Source: JAXLYE01 sp046351595
GTDB lineage: Bacteria > Myxococcota_A > Polyangia > Palsa-1104 > JAEUJZ01
DNA length: 64,000 bases
Direction: 5' to 3'
Assembly: GCA_046351595.1 (NCBI GenBank)
Contig: JAXLYE010000014.1
Coordinates: forward strand, 21,563 to 85,562
Below, one piece after another: positions 28,327 to 38,200 of the stretch. Numbering within the stretch: the first letter of the stretch is position 1; the number at the start of each line of letters is the position of its first letter. A program made the position numbers and the translations under genes. The notes below the pieces were generated by a model, which searched no databases, was not told the origin of the DNA, and worked only from the letters and a program-made list of their open reading frames with translations.

Positions 28327-28679
28327 GACGTCCTCCTTGGGAACGCAGCGAGATACAGCAGGGCCCGTACCAAGCCGCCCGGGCGCGTCCCTTTGGGCGG
28401 CTCCTCGTCGACGCGGTCGGTCGGGGCGGGGCCGTGCGGGCGTGGGCTGTGCGCCAGGCTGGATCACGTGATCCAAAACGGGGCAGGGGAGGCGGCTAAG
28501 GGTGCGAAGCCGCGTGAACCAGGCCGCGGCCCATGCGCCAAAACAGAGCAGGCCGCACGAGCCGGAGCGCGTGATGCGTGCCGCAGGCCGGATGCGCTGG
28601 CGCGCGGCCCAGACGCAAGGACCGGACGCAAAAAGACGATCGCCGCTAAAATGACCGCAGCGAGAAAGCGGAGGCGATC
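28327..28679. promoter_or_regulatory. divergent promoter region between SPFH operon and OmpA-like gene
   Basis: These 353 bases hold no convincing gene. They contain a perfect 14-bp palindrome (28461-28474) and a Shine-Dalgarno (GGAGG) for the OmpA-like gene at the right end. Both flanking genes must be transcribed from here. Confidence 0.45.
28461..28474. promoter_or_regulatory. perfect 14-bp palindrome, possible operator
   Basis: GGATCACGTGATCC is its own reverse complement. It lies about 135 bp from the SPFH start and 205 bp from the OmpA-like start. A dimeric regulator could bind here; none is identified. Confidence 0.4.
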
Positions 28680-29249
28680 ATGTCGGCTCGTATCGGGATG
28701 CGGCTCGCGCGCTGGGTGCGCGCCGGGCTGGTGGCGGGGCTCGTGGCGGGCGTCGTTTTGGGGTGGGGCGCGCCCGCGCGCGCGGACGATGCGCCGCCGC
28801 CCCGGAGGCAGTATCAGATCGAGAACAACCGCCTGGTGACGCCGGGCCCGGTACTGTTCCAGACCGGCAGCGACAAGCTCAAGCCCGAGAGCGAGGCGGC
28901 GCTCGAGCACGTCAAGGCGTACCTCGCGGACAAGACGTACATCTCGACGCTGCGCATCGAGGTGCACGGCGACAACCAGGGCGATCCGCAGAAGAACCAG
29001 GCCCTGACCGAGCAGCGGGCGGTGGCGGTGGCGCGGGCGCTCATCAAAAAGGGCGTCGACTGCAAGCGGCTGCTCGCGGTCGGCTTCGGCGACAGCAAGC
29101 CCGTCGCCGACAACCGCACGCCCGAGGGCCGCGCAGAGAACCGGAGGGTGTCCTTCATCAACGCGGCGCTGCGCGGACGCCCCATCGGCGGCATGCCCCT
29201 CGACGGCGGCGGCCGCAGCGCGAGCGCGGATCTCTGCGCGGCGAAGTAG
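28680..29249 (+). CDS. OmpA-family periplasmic/outer-membrane protein
   Basis: A 189-residue protein with a signal peptide (about 1-35, ending ARADD) and an OmpA C-like domain (about 50-160): PVLFQTGSDKLKPES, VHGDNQGDPQKNQALTEQRA and NRRVSFI. The usual GHTD is VHGDN. It probably binds peptidoglycan. It carries no lipobox Cys after the signal. GGAGG lies five bases before the ATG. It converges on the phosphomannomutase gene with a 22-bp gap. Confidence 0.8.
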   Translation: MSARIGMRLARWVRAGLVAGLVAGVVLGWGAPARADDAPPPRRQYQIENNRLVTPGPVLFQTGSDKLKPESEAALEHVKAYLADKTYISTLRIEVHGDNQGDPQKNQALTEQRAVAVARALIKKGVDCKRLLAVGFGDSKPVADNRTPEGRAENRRVSFINAALRGRPIGGMPLDGGGRSASADLCAAK

Positions 29250-29271
29250 CCGGGCGCGGTGGCCGCCGGGC

Positions 29272-30669
29272 TCAGTGACCGGCGGCGCGGTGGCCGCCGA
29301 TTAGGGACTCGACACGCGCACGCTTCTCGTCGCGCAGCTCGGGCGTGCGCGCCTCCAGGTTGAGGCGCAGCACGGGCTCGGTGTTGCTCGCGCGGACGTT
29401 GCACCACCAGTCCGAGAAGCGCAGCGTGATGCCGTCGAGCCGCGCCAGCTCGGCGTCGGGGAACGCGGCCACGAGCCTCTGGATGCAGGCGTCCTTGTCC
29501 TCGACCTCGAAGTTGATCTCGCCGGTGGCGAAGTAGCGGTCGAAGGGCGCCATGATCTCGCTGACCCGGCCGCCGCGCTGGCCGAGCACCGCGAGCACGT
29601 GCAGCATCGCCAGCTCGCCGTTGTCGGTGAAGAAGGCGTCGCGGAAGTAGAAGTGCCCGGACAGCTCGCCGGCGAAGACGGCGTCGGTCGCGCGCATGTT
29701 CTGCTTGATGAAGCTGTGGCCGACACGGCTCTCCAGCGGCTTGCCGCCGAGGCGCAGGATCTCGTCGCGCACGACCCACGAGCTGCGCAGGTCGTAGATG
29801 ACGGTGCTGCCCGGGGCGCGCCGCAGGAACTCGCCGGCGAGCAGCGCGGTGATGCGGTCGCTCGGGATGATCTCGCCGCGCTCGTCGACGAACATCACGC
29901 GGTCGCCGTCGCCGTCGAAGGCGATGCCGAGGTCGGCCTTGACCTCGCGCACCTTCGCCTGCAGGTCGCGCATGTTGCGCGGGTCGAGCGGGTTCGGCTC
30001 GTGGTTGGGGAACGAGCCGTCGACCTCGAAGAACAGCGGCGTCACCTGACACGGCAGCTGCGCGAGCAGGCCGGGCAGCATGCCGCCCATCATGCCGTTG
30101 CCGGTGTCGATGACCAGCGAGAACGGCTTGATCGAGGCGCCGGCCGGGATCTGGCTGAGCAGCCAGCGGTGGTAGTCGGCCTGGATGTCGACCTGCTTGA
30201 GCCGGCCGCGGGTCGCGCCGCCGTTTGCGGTGCCGGCGCTGCCCGCGGCGCCCGTGGCGTTTGGTCCGGCGCTGCCCTGGGCCGCGACGCGGCGCTCGAT
30301 CTCGCCGATGCCGGTGTCGTAGCTGACCGGGGCCGCGCCCTTGCCGCTGATCTTGCAGCCGTTGTAGCGGGCCGGGTTGTGGCTCGCCGTGATCATGATC
30401 GCGCCGTCGGTGCCGAGCGTGTTGACCGCCCAGTACGACATCGGCGTGTCGCACTGGCCGATGTCGAAGACGTCGCAGCCGCGGGCCAGCACCGCCTCGA
30501 TCAGCGACGAGGACAGGCTGCTGCCGGACTGCCGCATGTCGCGGCCGACGACAAGGCTCCTGGCTCCCAGCACGTCGACCGCGGCCGCGCCGATGCCAGC
30601 GGCGAGCGGCTCGTTGATCTGGTCGGGGTAGGTGCCACGGATGTCATACGCCTTGAAGATGCCGGCCAT
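29272..30669 (-). CDS. phosphomannomutase/phosphoglucomutase
   Basis: A 465-residue alpha-D-phosphohexomutase. It begins MAGIFKAYDIRGTYP, with the phosphoserine loop TASHNPARYNG, metal loop DGDGDR, sugar-binding GELSGHF and phosphate-binding RASNTEPVLRL. It interconverts the 1- and 6-phosphates of mannose or glucose for GDP-mannose/UDP-glucose and polysaccharide synthesis. An insertion of about 25 Gly/Ala-rich residues lies before residue 165. ATG 30669 has AGGAG upstream. The 239 bp upstream hold no gene. Confidence 0.9.
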   Translation of the reverse strand: MAGIFKAYDIRGTYPDQINEPLAAGIGAAAVDVLGARSLVVGRDMRQSGSSLSSSLIEAVLARGCDVFDIGQCDTPMSYWAVNTLGTDGAIMITASHNPARYNGCKISGKGAAPVSYDTGIGEIERRVAAQGSAGPNATGAAGSAGTANGGATRGRLKQVDIQADYHRWLLSQIPAGASIKPFSLVIDTGNGMMGGMLPGLLAQLPCQVTPLFFEVDGSFPNHEPNPLDPRNMRDLQAKVREVKADLGIAFDGDGDRVMFVDERGEIIPSDRITALLAGEFLRRAPGSTVIYDLRSSWVVRDEILRLGGKPLESRVGHSFIKQNMRATDAVFAGELSGHFYFRDAFFTDNGELAMLHVLAVLGQRGGRVSEIMAPFDRYFATGEINFEVEDKDACIQRLVAAFPDAELARLDGITLRFSDWWCNVRASNTEPVLRLNLEARTPELRDEKRARVESLIGGHRAAGH

Positions 30670-30908
30670 GCGCGTCTCCTGTTCGAGCGAGGGGGGGGAG
30701 GCTCCGACGGGCGCCCGCGCGGGCGGCCCGAGAGAGCCTGGGCTGTTGACGACAGCGGACCCCGGTTCTTGATGAATTGTGAAGGGCCGCGGCGGGACGG
30801 CCACCGCGGTGAGGTCCGGAGGGCGAGGCCGGGGTCACCCCGACGGGGGCGGGCCGCAAGCCGGGGACGGGCCTCGAGCGAGCCGGGCCGCGGGCCGCGG
30901 CGAGCGGG

Positions 30909-31850
30909 CTACTTCTTGGCCGGCGGCGGCGGCGTGCCCGCCTTGCTCTGGTTGTACTCGCGGTTCACGCGCTCCTGGATGCGCTTCTGCTCGACCGACG
31001 GCACCGCGCGCTTGCCCACGACCTCGTCGATGATGTCGGCGTTCGGGTCGGTCTGCGAGTCGCCGGTGGTCACCTGCTCGACGACCTTGGCGTTGGTGTG
31101 GCGGACGCGCGGCGGGCTGTTCTTCTGGCGATCCTTCTCGACCTGCGGGTACACCGACTTCTGCAGGAGCGACAGGCAGAAGTTGTTGTAGAAGGTCGTG
31201 AAGTCGTAGGCGCGCAGCTGGTAGTCGCCGGCCGGCGGGAACTCGAAGTAGTCGACCGCGACCTCGTCCTCGCCGGTGATGCGGGCGCGGTAGGCCATGG
31301 TCGCCTTGCCGTAGCGGTTCTGCATCACCTCGACGAAGTCCTCGAACGCGAGGCCCTTGGCCTTGGCCGCGTTGAGCACGACGAACTGCTTGTAGAGCTT
31401 CTCGTTCCAGAAGAACAGGAAGCGGCGCTGATCCTGCTCCCACATGACCAGCATCGACTCGTTGTTCTTGTGGCCGAACTCACGGTCGACGATGGAGACG
31501 TCCCAGCCCGTCTTCTGCCCGTTGAAGCGGACGTACGAGTTGCGCATCTGCTCGACGGCGTCGCGCATCTCCTTGCGCACGCGATCCTGCTCGGCGGGGT
31601 CGGGCTGGTCGCGGATCTTGGGCTCGAAGCGGGTGCGGATGTCCTTCTCGATCAGGTCCATCACCTCTTGCGGCGTCATGCCCCACTTGAACTTGCCGGC
31701 CAGCTCGCTGATGGCGCGGCTCGACGCCTCGGCCGAGACCGTGGGCTTGGCAGGGGCCTTGGCGGGGGCGGCAAGGGCCGAGGTGGCGCCGGCGCAGAGC
31801 AGGGCCGCGCACAGCACGCCGCGGAGGACAGGGACCGGGTGGGCTCGCAT
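30909..31850 (-). CDS. secreted hypothetical protein
   Basis: A 313-residue protein with a clear signal peptide (MRAHPVPVLRGVLCAALLC..., cleaved near ALAAP, about 28). The mature part is mixed alpha/beta with many charged residues (KWGMTPQEVMDLIEKDI, EDFVEVMQNRYGKATMAY, VAVDYFEFPPAGDYQLRAYDF) and ends in a Pro/Lys tail. KFKWGMTPQEV recalls periplasmic proteins with a 'GMTxxEV' start, but no family is assigned. ATG 31850 has AGGAG upstream. It is divergent from the Ser/Thr kinase across the 95-bp repeat. Confidence 0.65.
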   Translation of the reverse strand: MRAHPVPVLRGVLCAALLCAGATSALAAPAKAPAKPTVSAEASSRAISELAGKFKWGMTPQEVMDLIEKDIRTRFEPKIRDQPDPAEQDRVRKEMRDAVEQMRNSYVRFNGQKTGWDVSIVDREFGHKNNESMLVMWEQDQRRFLFFWNEKLYKQFVVLNAAKAKGLAFEDFVEVMQNRYGKATMAYRARITGEDEVAVDYFEFPPAGDYQLRAYDFTTFYNNFCLSLLQKSVYPQVEKDRQKNSPPRVRHTNAKVVEQVTTGDSQTDPNADIIDEVVGKRAVPSVEQKRIQERVNREYNQSKAGTPPPPAKK

Positions 31851-31953
31851 CGTCGTTCGTCTCCTAGCTGCTTCCAAGTACCATACCAAAGCCCGCGAAG
31901 CTATACCGTCATTCCGTCGGCACGGCGCCGGCGGGCGCAGTCGGTTACGCCGC

Positions 31954-32169
31954 GTGAGGGGGCACGGGAAGGTGCGCGTCGTCAATGTCCGATCCTCAAC
32001 CCGCGCGGGAAGCGCGCGGCATGGGGGAGGCTCACCCGGCTCGGCCGAGTGAGGGGGCACGGGAAGGTGCGCGTCGTCAATGTCCGATCCTCAACCCGCG
32101 CGGGAAGCGCGCGGCATGGGGGAGGCTCACTCGGCTCGGCCGAGTGAGGGGGCACGGGAAGGTGCCCCC
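31954..32169. repeat. structured 95-bp tandem repeat (2.2 copies)
   Basis: Copies start at 31954 and 32049, with a partial third at 32144. The first two full copies differ by a single base in the compared segment. The last copy holds three consecutive hairpins: 32096-32114 (CCGCGCG/CGCGCGG), 32126-32148 (CTCACTCGGC/GCCGAGTGAG) and 32148-32169 (GGGGCAC/GTGCCCC, loop GGGAAG). A diverged single copy is at 61367-61464. It lies between divergent genes, just upstream of the Ser/Thr kinase. Confidence 0.85.
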
Positions 32170-32222
32170 CTGAAAGACGCTGCTGCTAGAGGTTTGTTCA
32201 CGAGGGTGCTACAAACGAACTC

Positions 32223-34244
<2,022 letters not shown>

Positions 34245-34262
34245 GCCCGGCCGGCGCCGGGC
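34245..34262. terminator. hairpin between convergent kinase and PHM-like genes
   Basis: GCCCGGC and GCCGGGC pair perfectly around CGGC directly after the kinase stop codon. There is no T-run; a terminator role is inferred from position. Confidence 0.4.
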
Positions 34263-34270
34263 GCCGCTCG

Positions 34271-35326
34271 CTACCGCTGGCAGATGTTGAGCCCGGACGG
34301 CTGGGTCTCGGGCCAGTAGTACAGGACCGCGACGCACATCTCGTCGCCGGTGTGCAGGCCGAAGCTGACGGGCTTGTCCGTGTTGTTGTTGTAGCTGCAG
34401 CGCGTCTGGATCGGCACGTCCGCGGCGATGCGCTGCGACGGTGCCACCGGCAGCGTGCCCTGATCGCCGAAGTCCCACTTCGGCATCGACAGCACCTTCG
34501 TCGAGCGGTCGGCCCCGGCAGTGATGTCGAGCGCGTCGCCGAGCTTGTGCATGTGCGGGAACACGGCGAAGACGTTGGCCAGCTCGGGGTGCTTGTTGCA
34601 GACGCTGTCGATCGAGGTCTTCTGCATGGCCGGCAGGTTCAGCGAGGTCTTGCCGACGAGCCAGGTGCCGACCGGATCGGTCTTGCTGCCCGCCGGCGCC
34701 AGCTCCAGGTCGACGGTGGCGACGCTCTCGAGCATGGCCGGGCTGGCGTTGAGCAGGTGGACCTGCAGGATCAGCGGCGTGCCGTCCTCGATGTGGCGGG
34801 CCGCGTTCGCCGGCATCTGCAGGTCGCCGGTGCCGACGCCGCCGCCGAAGACGTAGCCCCAGAAGCCCATCTCCTCGCACTCCCACTGGTCGCGCTTCTC
34901 GCCGCGCAGCTCGTCGGTGAACACGCCGATGTGGTGCACGCCCGGCGACGACTTGGGCGAGATCTTGCGGATCGCCAGCCCGTCGGCCCGGTTCCAGCGC
35001 AACAGGAAGCAGCGGTACGTCTCCTCGCCCGGCTTCAGCGTCCACTTGCCCTGCAGCGTCAGGCGGTCCTGCTTCATCTCGACCATGCCCGGCGGGTCCA
35101 TGGTCTTTGGCGGGTCCATGGTCTGTTCCATGGGCGGCTCGCCGCAGCCGGCCCAGAGCGCCACCACCGCGCACCCCGCGAGGGCGGCGAGCCGGCCCAG
35201 ACAGGAGCGCAGCGACGGCCTCAAGGACGAAGACGAGGCCAGAGACGAAGCCAGGGAAGAGGTCAAAGGCGAAGACAGAGACGAGGACGGGGTCGGGATC
35301 GGGATCGCGGTCGCGGTCGTGGCCAT
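34271..35326 (-). CDS. lipoprotein resembling copper type II monooxygenases (PHM-like)
   Basis: A 351-residue protein. After a Ser/Pro/Thr-rich stretch (1-40) comes a hydrophobic signal with lipobox WAGC (about 60). The mature part has the histidine spots of the PHM/DBH fold: PGVHHIGVFTDEL, LQVHLLNAS, VFPHMHKLGD and HTGDEMCVAVLYYWP. In peptidylglycine and dopamine hydroxylases such residues bind two coppers. Whether both sites are complete here cannot be shown. ATG 35326 has CGGAGG upstream. The low-complexity leader before the signal is unusual. Confidence 0.65.
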   Translation of the reverse strand: MATTATAIPIPTPSSSLSSPLTSSLASSLASSSSLRPSLRSCLGRLAALAGCAVVALWAGCGEPPMEQTMDPPKTMDPPGMVEMKQDRLTLQGKWTLKPGEETYRCFLLRWNRADGLAIRKISPKSSPGVHHIGVFTDELRGEKRDQWECEEMGFWGYVFGGGVGTGDLQMPANAARHIEDGTPLILQVHLLNASPAMLESVATVDLELAPAGSKTDPVGTWLVGKTSLNLPAMQKTSIDSVCNKHPELANVFAVFPHMHKLGDALDITAGADRSTKVLSMPKWDFGDQGTLPVAPSQRIAADVPIQTRCSYNNNTDKPVSFGLHTGDEMCVAVLYYWPETQPSGLNICQR

Positions 35327-35476
35327 GGGCAAGCCTCCGGGTTGAGCAGTCGACATCTCGTAACACTGCCCCCGGTCGCGCGGAAGCGCCAAGCGGCCGA
35401 CCGCCCCTCGCTGCGAACAGGGGTCTGGCGGCCGTCGGAGTTGCGCGAGCTCCCGGGCCCGCGGTATTGCTACGCC

Positions 35477-36526
35477 ATGTCCGTTTCCCGTTCTCTACGG
35501 CCCGGCCGGCCCGGCGCGCGGCGGCGGCTCGTGCTCGCGGCGGCGCTGTCGCTCGGGTGCCTGTCGGCCAGCACGCTCGGCTGCCGTGACGTGGCCAAGG
35601 CCGGCGACAAGAAAGAGGGCGTGCTCGCCCAGGTCGACGACGTGGTCATCACCGTGCGCGAGTTCCAGGACCGCATCAACGCGCAGTCGCCGTATGTGCG
35701 GGCGCGCTACGCCTCGCTCGACCACAAGAAGGAGTTCCTGGAGAACCTGGTGAAGTTCGAGCTCTTGGCCGCCGAGGCCAAGCGGCAGGGCCTGGACCAG
35801 GACCCCGAGGTGGTGCGCACCGTCAAGCAGGTGATGATCCAGCGCCTGCTCCGCCAGAAGTTCGACGCCATGAAGGCCGAGGACATCCCCGAGACCGACA
35901 TCAAGGCCTACTTCGACGGTCACCAGGACGAGTTCAACCGGCCGCCCGAGGTGCGCGTCAGCATGATCCTTGTGCCCGACGAGGCGACCGCGAAGAAGGT
36001 GCAGGCGGATCCGCGGCTATTGGGCCTGGAGAACGTCGGCTTCCGCGACCTGGTCGCGCAGTACAGCGTCGACGCCGAGACCAAGGAGCGCGGCGGCGAT
36101 CTGCGCTTCTTCGACGATCACAACCGCGAGCTGCCGCCCGAGATCGTCCAGGCCGCGTTCAAGCTGCAGAGCATGGGCGAGGTCAGCCCGCCGGTGAAGA
36201 CCGCGCGCGGCTACGCGATCCTCAAGCTGACGGGCCAGCGCAAGGCCCTGGTCCGCACCCTGCCCGAGGTGGCGCAGCAGATCCGCGCCAAGCTGTTCCG
36301 CGAGCGCCGGCAGCGCCTGCTCGACGACTATGAGCGCGGCCTGCGGCAGAAGGCGCGCGTCGAGATCCACGAGCAGCGCCTGGCCACCGTGAAGGTCGAT
36401 CTGTCAAACGACGTCGGCGCGCCCGAGAGCCTGCGCCCGGTCCCCGGCACCGGCGACTTCCACCCGGGCGGGCAGGCGGTGCCGCAGGTGTCGCCGGACA
36501 AGCCGGCGCCGCCGGCGACGAAATAA
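35477..36526 (+). CDS. PpiC-type peptidyl-prolyl isomerase lipoprotein
   Basis: A 349-residue lipoprotein: Arg-rich signal with lipobox STLGC (about 37), SurA-N-like helical domain (about 50-155) beginning VLAQVDDVVITVREFQDRI, then a parvulin domain (about 160-265; FRDLVAQYSVDAETKERGGDLRFFD) and a C-terminal helix. It should act as a periplasmic foldase/chaperone for exported proteins. Its last ten codons form the first unit of a 33-bp tandem repeat. A second SurA-like gene starts 124 bp downstream, so the two are probably one operon. Confidence 0.85.
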   Translation: MSVSRSLRPGRPGARRRLVLAAALSLGCLSASTLGCRDVAKAGDKKEGVLAQVDDVVITVREFQDRINAQSPYVRARYASLDHKKEFLENLVKFELLAAEAKRQGLDQDPEVVRTVKQVMIQRLLRQKFDAMKAEDIPETDIKAYFDGHQDEFNRPPEVRVSMILVPDEATAKKVQADPRLLGLENVGFRDLVAQYSVDAETKERGGDLRFFDDHNRELPPEIVQAAFKLQSMGEVSPPVKTARGYAILKLTGQRKALVRTLPEVAQQIRAKLFRERRQRLLDDYERGLRQKARVEIHEQRLATVKVDLSNDVGAPESLRPVPGTGDFHPGGQAVPQVSPDKPAPPATK

Positions 36527-36592
36527 GAAGACAAGCCGGCGCCGCCGGCGACGAAATAAGAAGACAAGCCGGCGCCGCCGGCAGGCAAGTAG
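36497..36592 (+). repeat. 33-bp tandem repeat duplicating the end and stop codon of the PpiC gene
   Basis: The unit GACAAGCCGGCGCCGCCGGC... (33 bp) is present at 36497 and 36530, with a shortened third copy at 36563. Each copy would encode DKPAPPATK (or PAGK in the last) followed by an in-frame stop, so the gene carries three successive C-terminal tails, each with its own stop. Confidence 0.9.
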
Positions 36593-36649
36593 GCGACTGC
36601 CGCTCAAACGACGGCAGGAGATCGGACAAACCGCCCCACGCTATGTAAG

Positions 36650-37696
36650 ATGCAGGCCTGTATGAACGTGTCATCGCTTCGACGCAGACTTCGCCGGCGC
36701 GGCCTGGCGGCGTGGCTCGCCCTGGCGGCGCCGCTGCTGCCGTCGCTGGTTTCGGTGCCGCGGGCCGCGGTCCTGGACCGCATCGCCGCCGTGGTCAACG
36801 AGGACATCATCCTCGAGTCCGACGTCACCCAGGCCGCGGTCGTGACCTTCCGCGCCGAGGCCGGCGGGGCCGAGGTCGACATCGACTCGCCCGAGGGGCA
36901 GCGCAAGTTCGAGGCGCACCGGCGCAAGACGCTGGACTCGCTGATCGAGAAGCAGCTCATCGTGCAGCAGGGCAAGGAGCTCAAGGTCTACGTGCTCGAG
37001 GACGAGCTGCGGCGCGCGCTCGACGACGTCAAGCGCAGCAACGGCCTGACCGACCAGCAGTTCGTCGAGGCGCTGAAGCAGCAGGGCTTCTCGATGGAGA
37101 GCTACCGCAAGACGCTGCGCCAGCAGCTGCTCGAGCTCAAGGTCTTGAACCAGGCCGTGCGCAGCCGCATCACCGTCGGGGACGACGAGGTCCGCGCCTA
37201 CTACGCGCAGGTCAAGCGCGCGGCCACCGGCGATCAGCTGCAGGTGCAGCTCAACCAGATCCTCATCGCCGTGCCCAAGAACGCCACCGAGTCGCAGATC
37301 GAGCAGAAGCGCAAGCTGGCGCTCAGCCTCATCGACCAGATCCGCGGCGGCGCCGACTTCGCGACCCTGGCCCGCGCGCACAGCAACGATCCCGCGGCCA
37401 AGGACGGCGGCGATCTGGGCTGGATGGCCCGCGGCGACCTGCCCGAGGCGCTGCGCGACGTGGTCCTGACCATGGACCCGACGCCGGATCCGCGCAAGGA
37501 GGTGCGCGGCCCGATCCGCTCCGAGCGCGGCTTCCACATCCTGTGGCTGCGCGATCGCAAGGAAGCGGACGTGCGCCCGTACGAGGAAGTAAAAGAGAAC
37601 CTGCGCCGCCAGCTCTACGATCAGCAGGTCGAGAAGGGCGTCCAGAGCTGGATCAAGGAGCTCCGCCGCAAGTCGCACATCGACGTGCGGATTTAG
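36650..37696 (+). CDS. surA: SurA-like chaperone/peptidyl-prolyl isomerase
   Basis: A 348-residue protein: signal peptide (about 1-40), SurA N-terminal domain starting LDRIAAVVNEDIILESDV (the typical 'VVN..I.ESDV' pattern), and one parvulin domain (about 195-305; ADFATLARAHSNDPAAKDGGDLGWMARGDLP). E. coli SurA has two parvulin domains; here only one is present. It should guide outer-membrane proteins through the periplasm. ATGs at 36650 and 36662 are both possible. It follows the PpiC lipoprotein gene. Confidence 0.85.
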   Translation: MQACMNVSSLRRRLRRRGLAAWLALAAPLLPSLVSVPRAAVLDRIAAVVNEDIILESDVTQAAVVTFRAEAGGAEVDIDSPEGQRKFEAHRRKTLDSLIEKQLIVQQGKELKVYVLEDELRRALDDVKRSNGLTDQQFVEALKQQGFSMESYRKTLRQQLLELKVLNQAVRSRITVGDDEVRAYYAQVKRAATGDQLQVQLNQILIAVPKNATESQIEQKRKLALSLIDQIRGGADFATLARAHSNDPAAKDGGDLGWMARGDLPEALRDVVLTMDPTPDPRKEVRGPIRSERGFHILWLRDRKEADVRPYEEVKENLRRQLYDQQVEKGVQSWIKELRRKSHIDVRI

Positions 37697-37719
37697 TTTG
37701 GGGGCCCATTCCCTCGGCG

Positions 37720-37737
37720 CAGGAACCCGGATTCCTG
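37720..37737. terminator. hairpin between convergent surA-like and STAS-like genes
   Basis: CAGGAA and TTCCTG pair around CCCGGA in the 59-bp gap between the two convergent genes. The stem is short and has no T-run. Confidence 0.35.
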
Positions 37738-37755
37738 GGAAGGCCGGAGTTGCTG

Positions 37756-38157
37756 CTATTGCTTCGAGGTCGTCGCGTCGCGGCGGGTTGCCAGCCAGGC
37801 GCGGGCCTCGGACTCGTTCTTGAAGAAGGCGGCAGGGAACTTCTGGCTGTTGAGCAGCTGGATCGCGCGCCAGGCCATGGTCATCACCACGCGCGCGGCC
37901 AGGCTGTCGCCGAAGATCGCGTTGCCGAAGCAGGTCGTGGCGCCCTTGTACTCGCTCACGAGCTTGCGCGTGTCCGGGCTCATGCGCGTCATCTGCCGCG
38001 TGTCGATCAGGGTGGCGTAGCGGCCGTGCTTCTCGATGACCCCGCCGATGATCTCGAGCAGCCGCTGCATGTGCGGCCCCTCGAAGTCACCGATCACCCG
38101 GATGGAGACAATGTCGTCCTCCACGCGCACGATGTGGGTCGCGATCTGGTGATCCAT
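37756..38157 (-). CDS. STAS/SpoIIAA-like protein
   Basis: A 133-residue soluble protein with alternating strands and helices: DDIVSIRVIGDFEGPHMQRLLEIIGGVIEKHGRYATLIDTRQM, then VVMTMAWRAIQLLNSQKFPAAFFKNESEA near the C-terminus. The layout fits the STAS/SEC14-like (SpoIIAA-like) proteins that bind small hydrophobic molecules or regulate partners. The typical phosphorylatable Ser cannot be identified. The ATG at 38157 has only a weak Shine-Dalgarno. Confidence 0.55.
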   Translation of the reverse strand: MDHQIATHIVRVEDDIVSIRVIGDFEGPHMQRLLEIIGGVIEKHGRYATLIDTRQMTRMSPDTRKLVSEYKGATTCFGNAIFGDSLAARVVMTMAWRAIQLLNSQKFPAAFFKNESEARAWLATRRDATTSKQ

Positions 38158-38200
38158 ATCTCTGATCCTAATGAAGCTTTCTTAAGAGTCGAGCCCGGCC

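Noticed and set aside
31954..32169. A CRISPR-like array because of direct repeats.
   Set aside because: The units are 95 bp, contiguous, without spacers, and a diverged copy lies 29 kb away.
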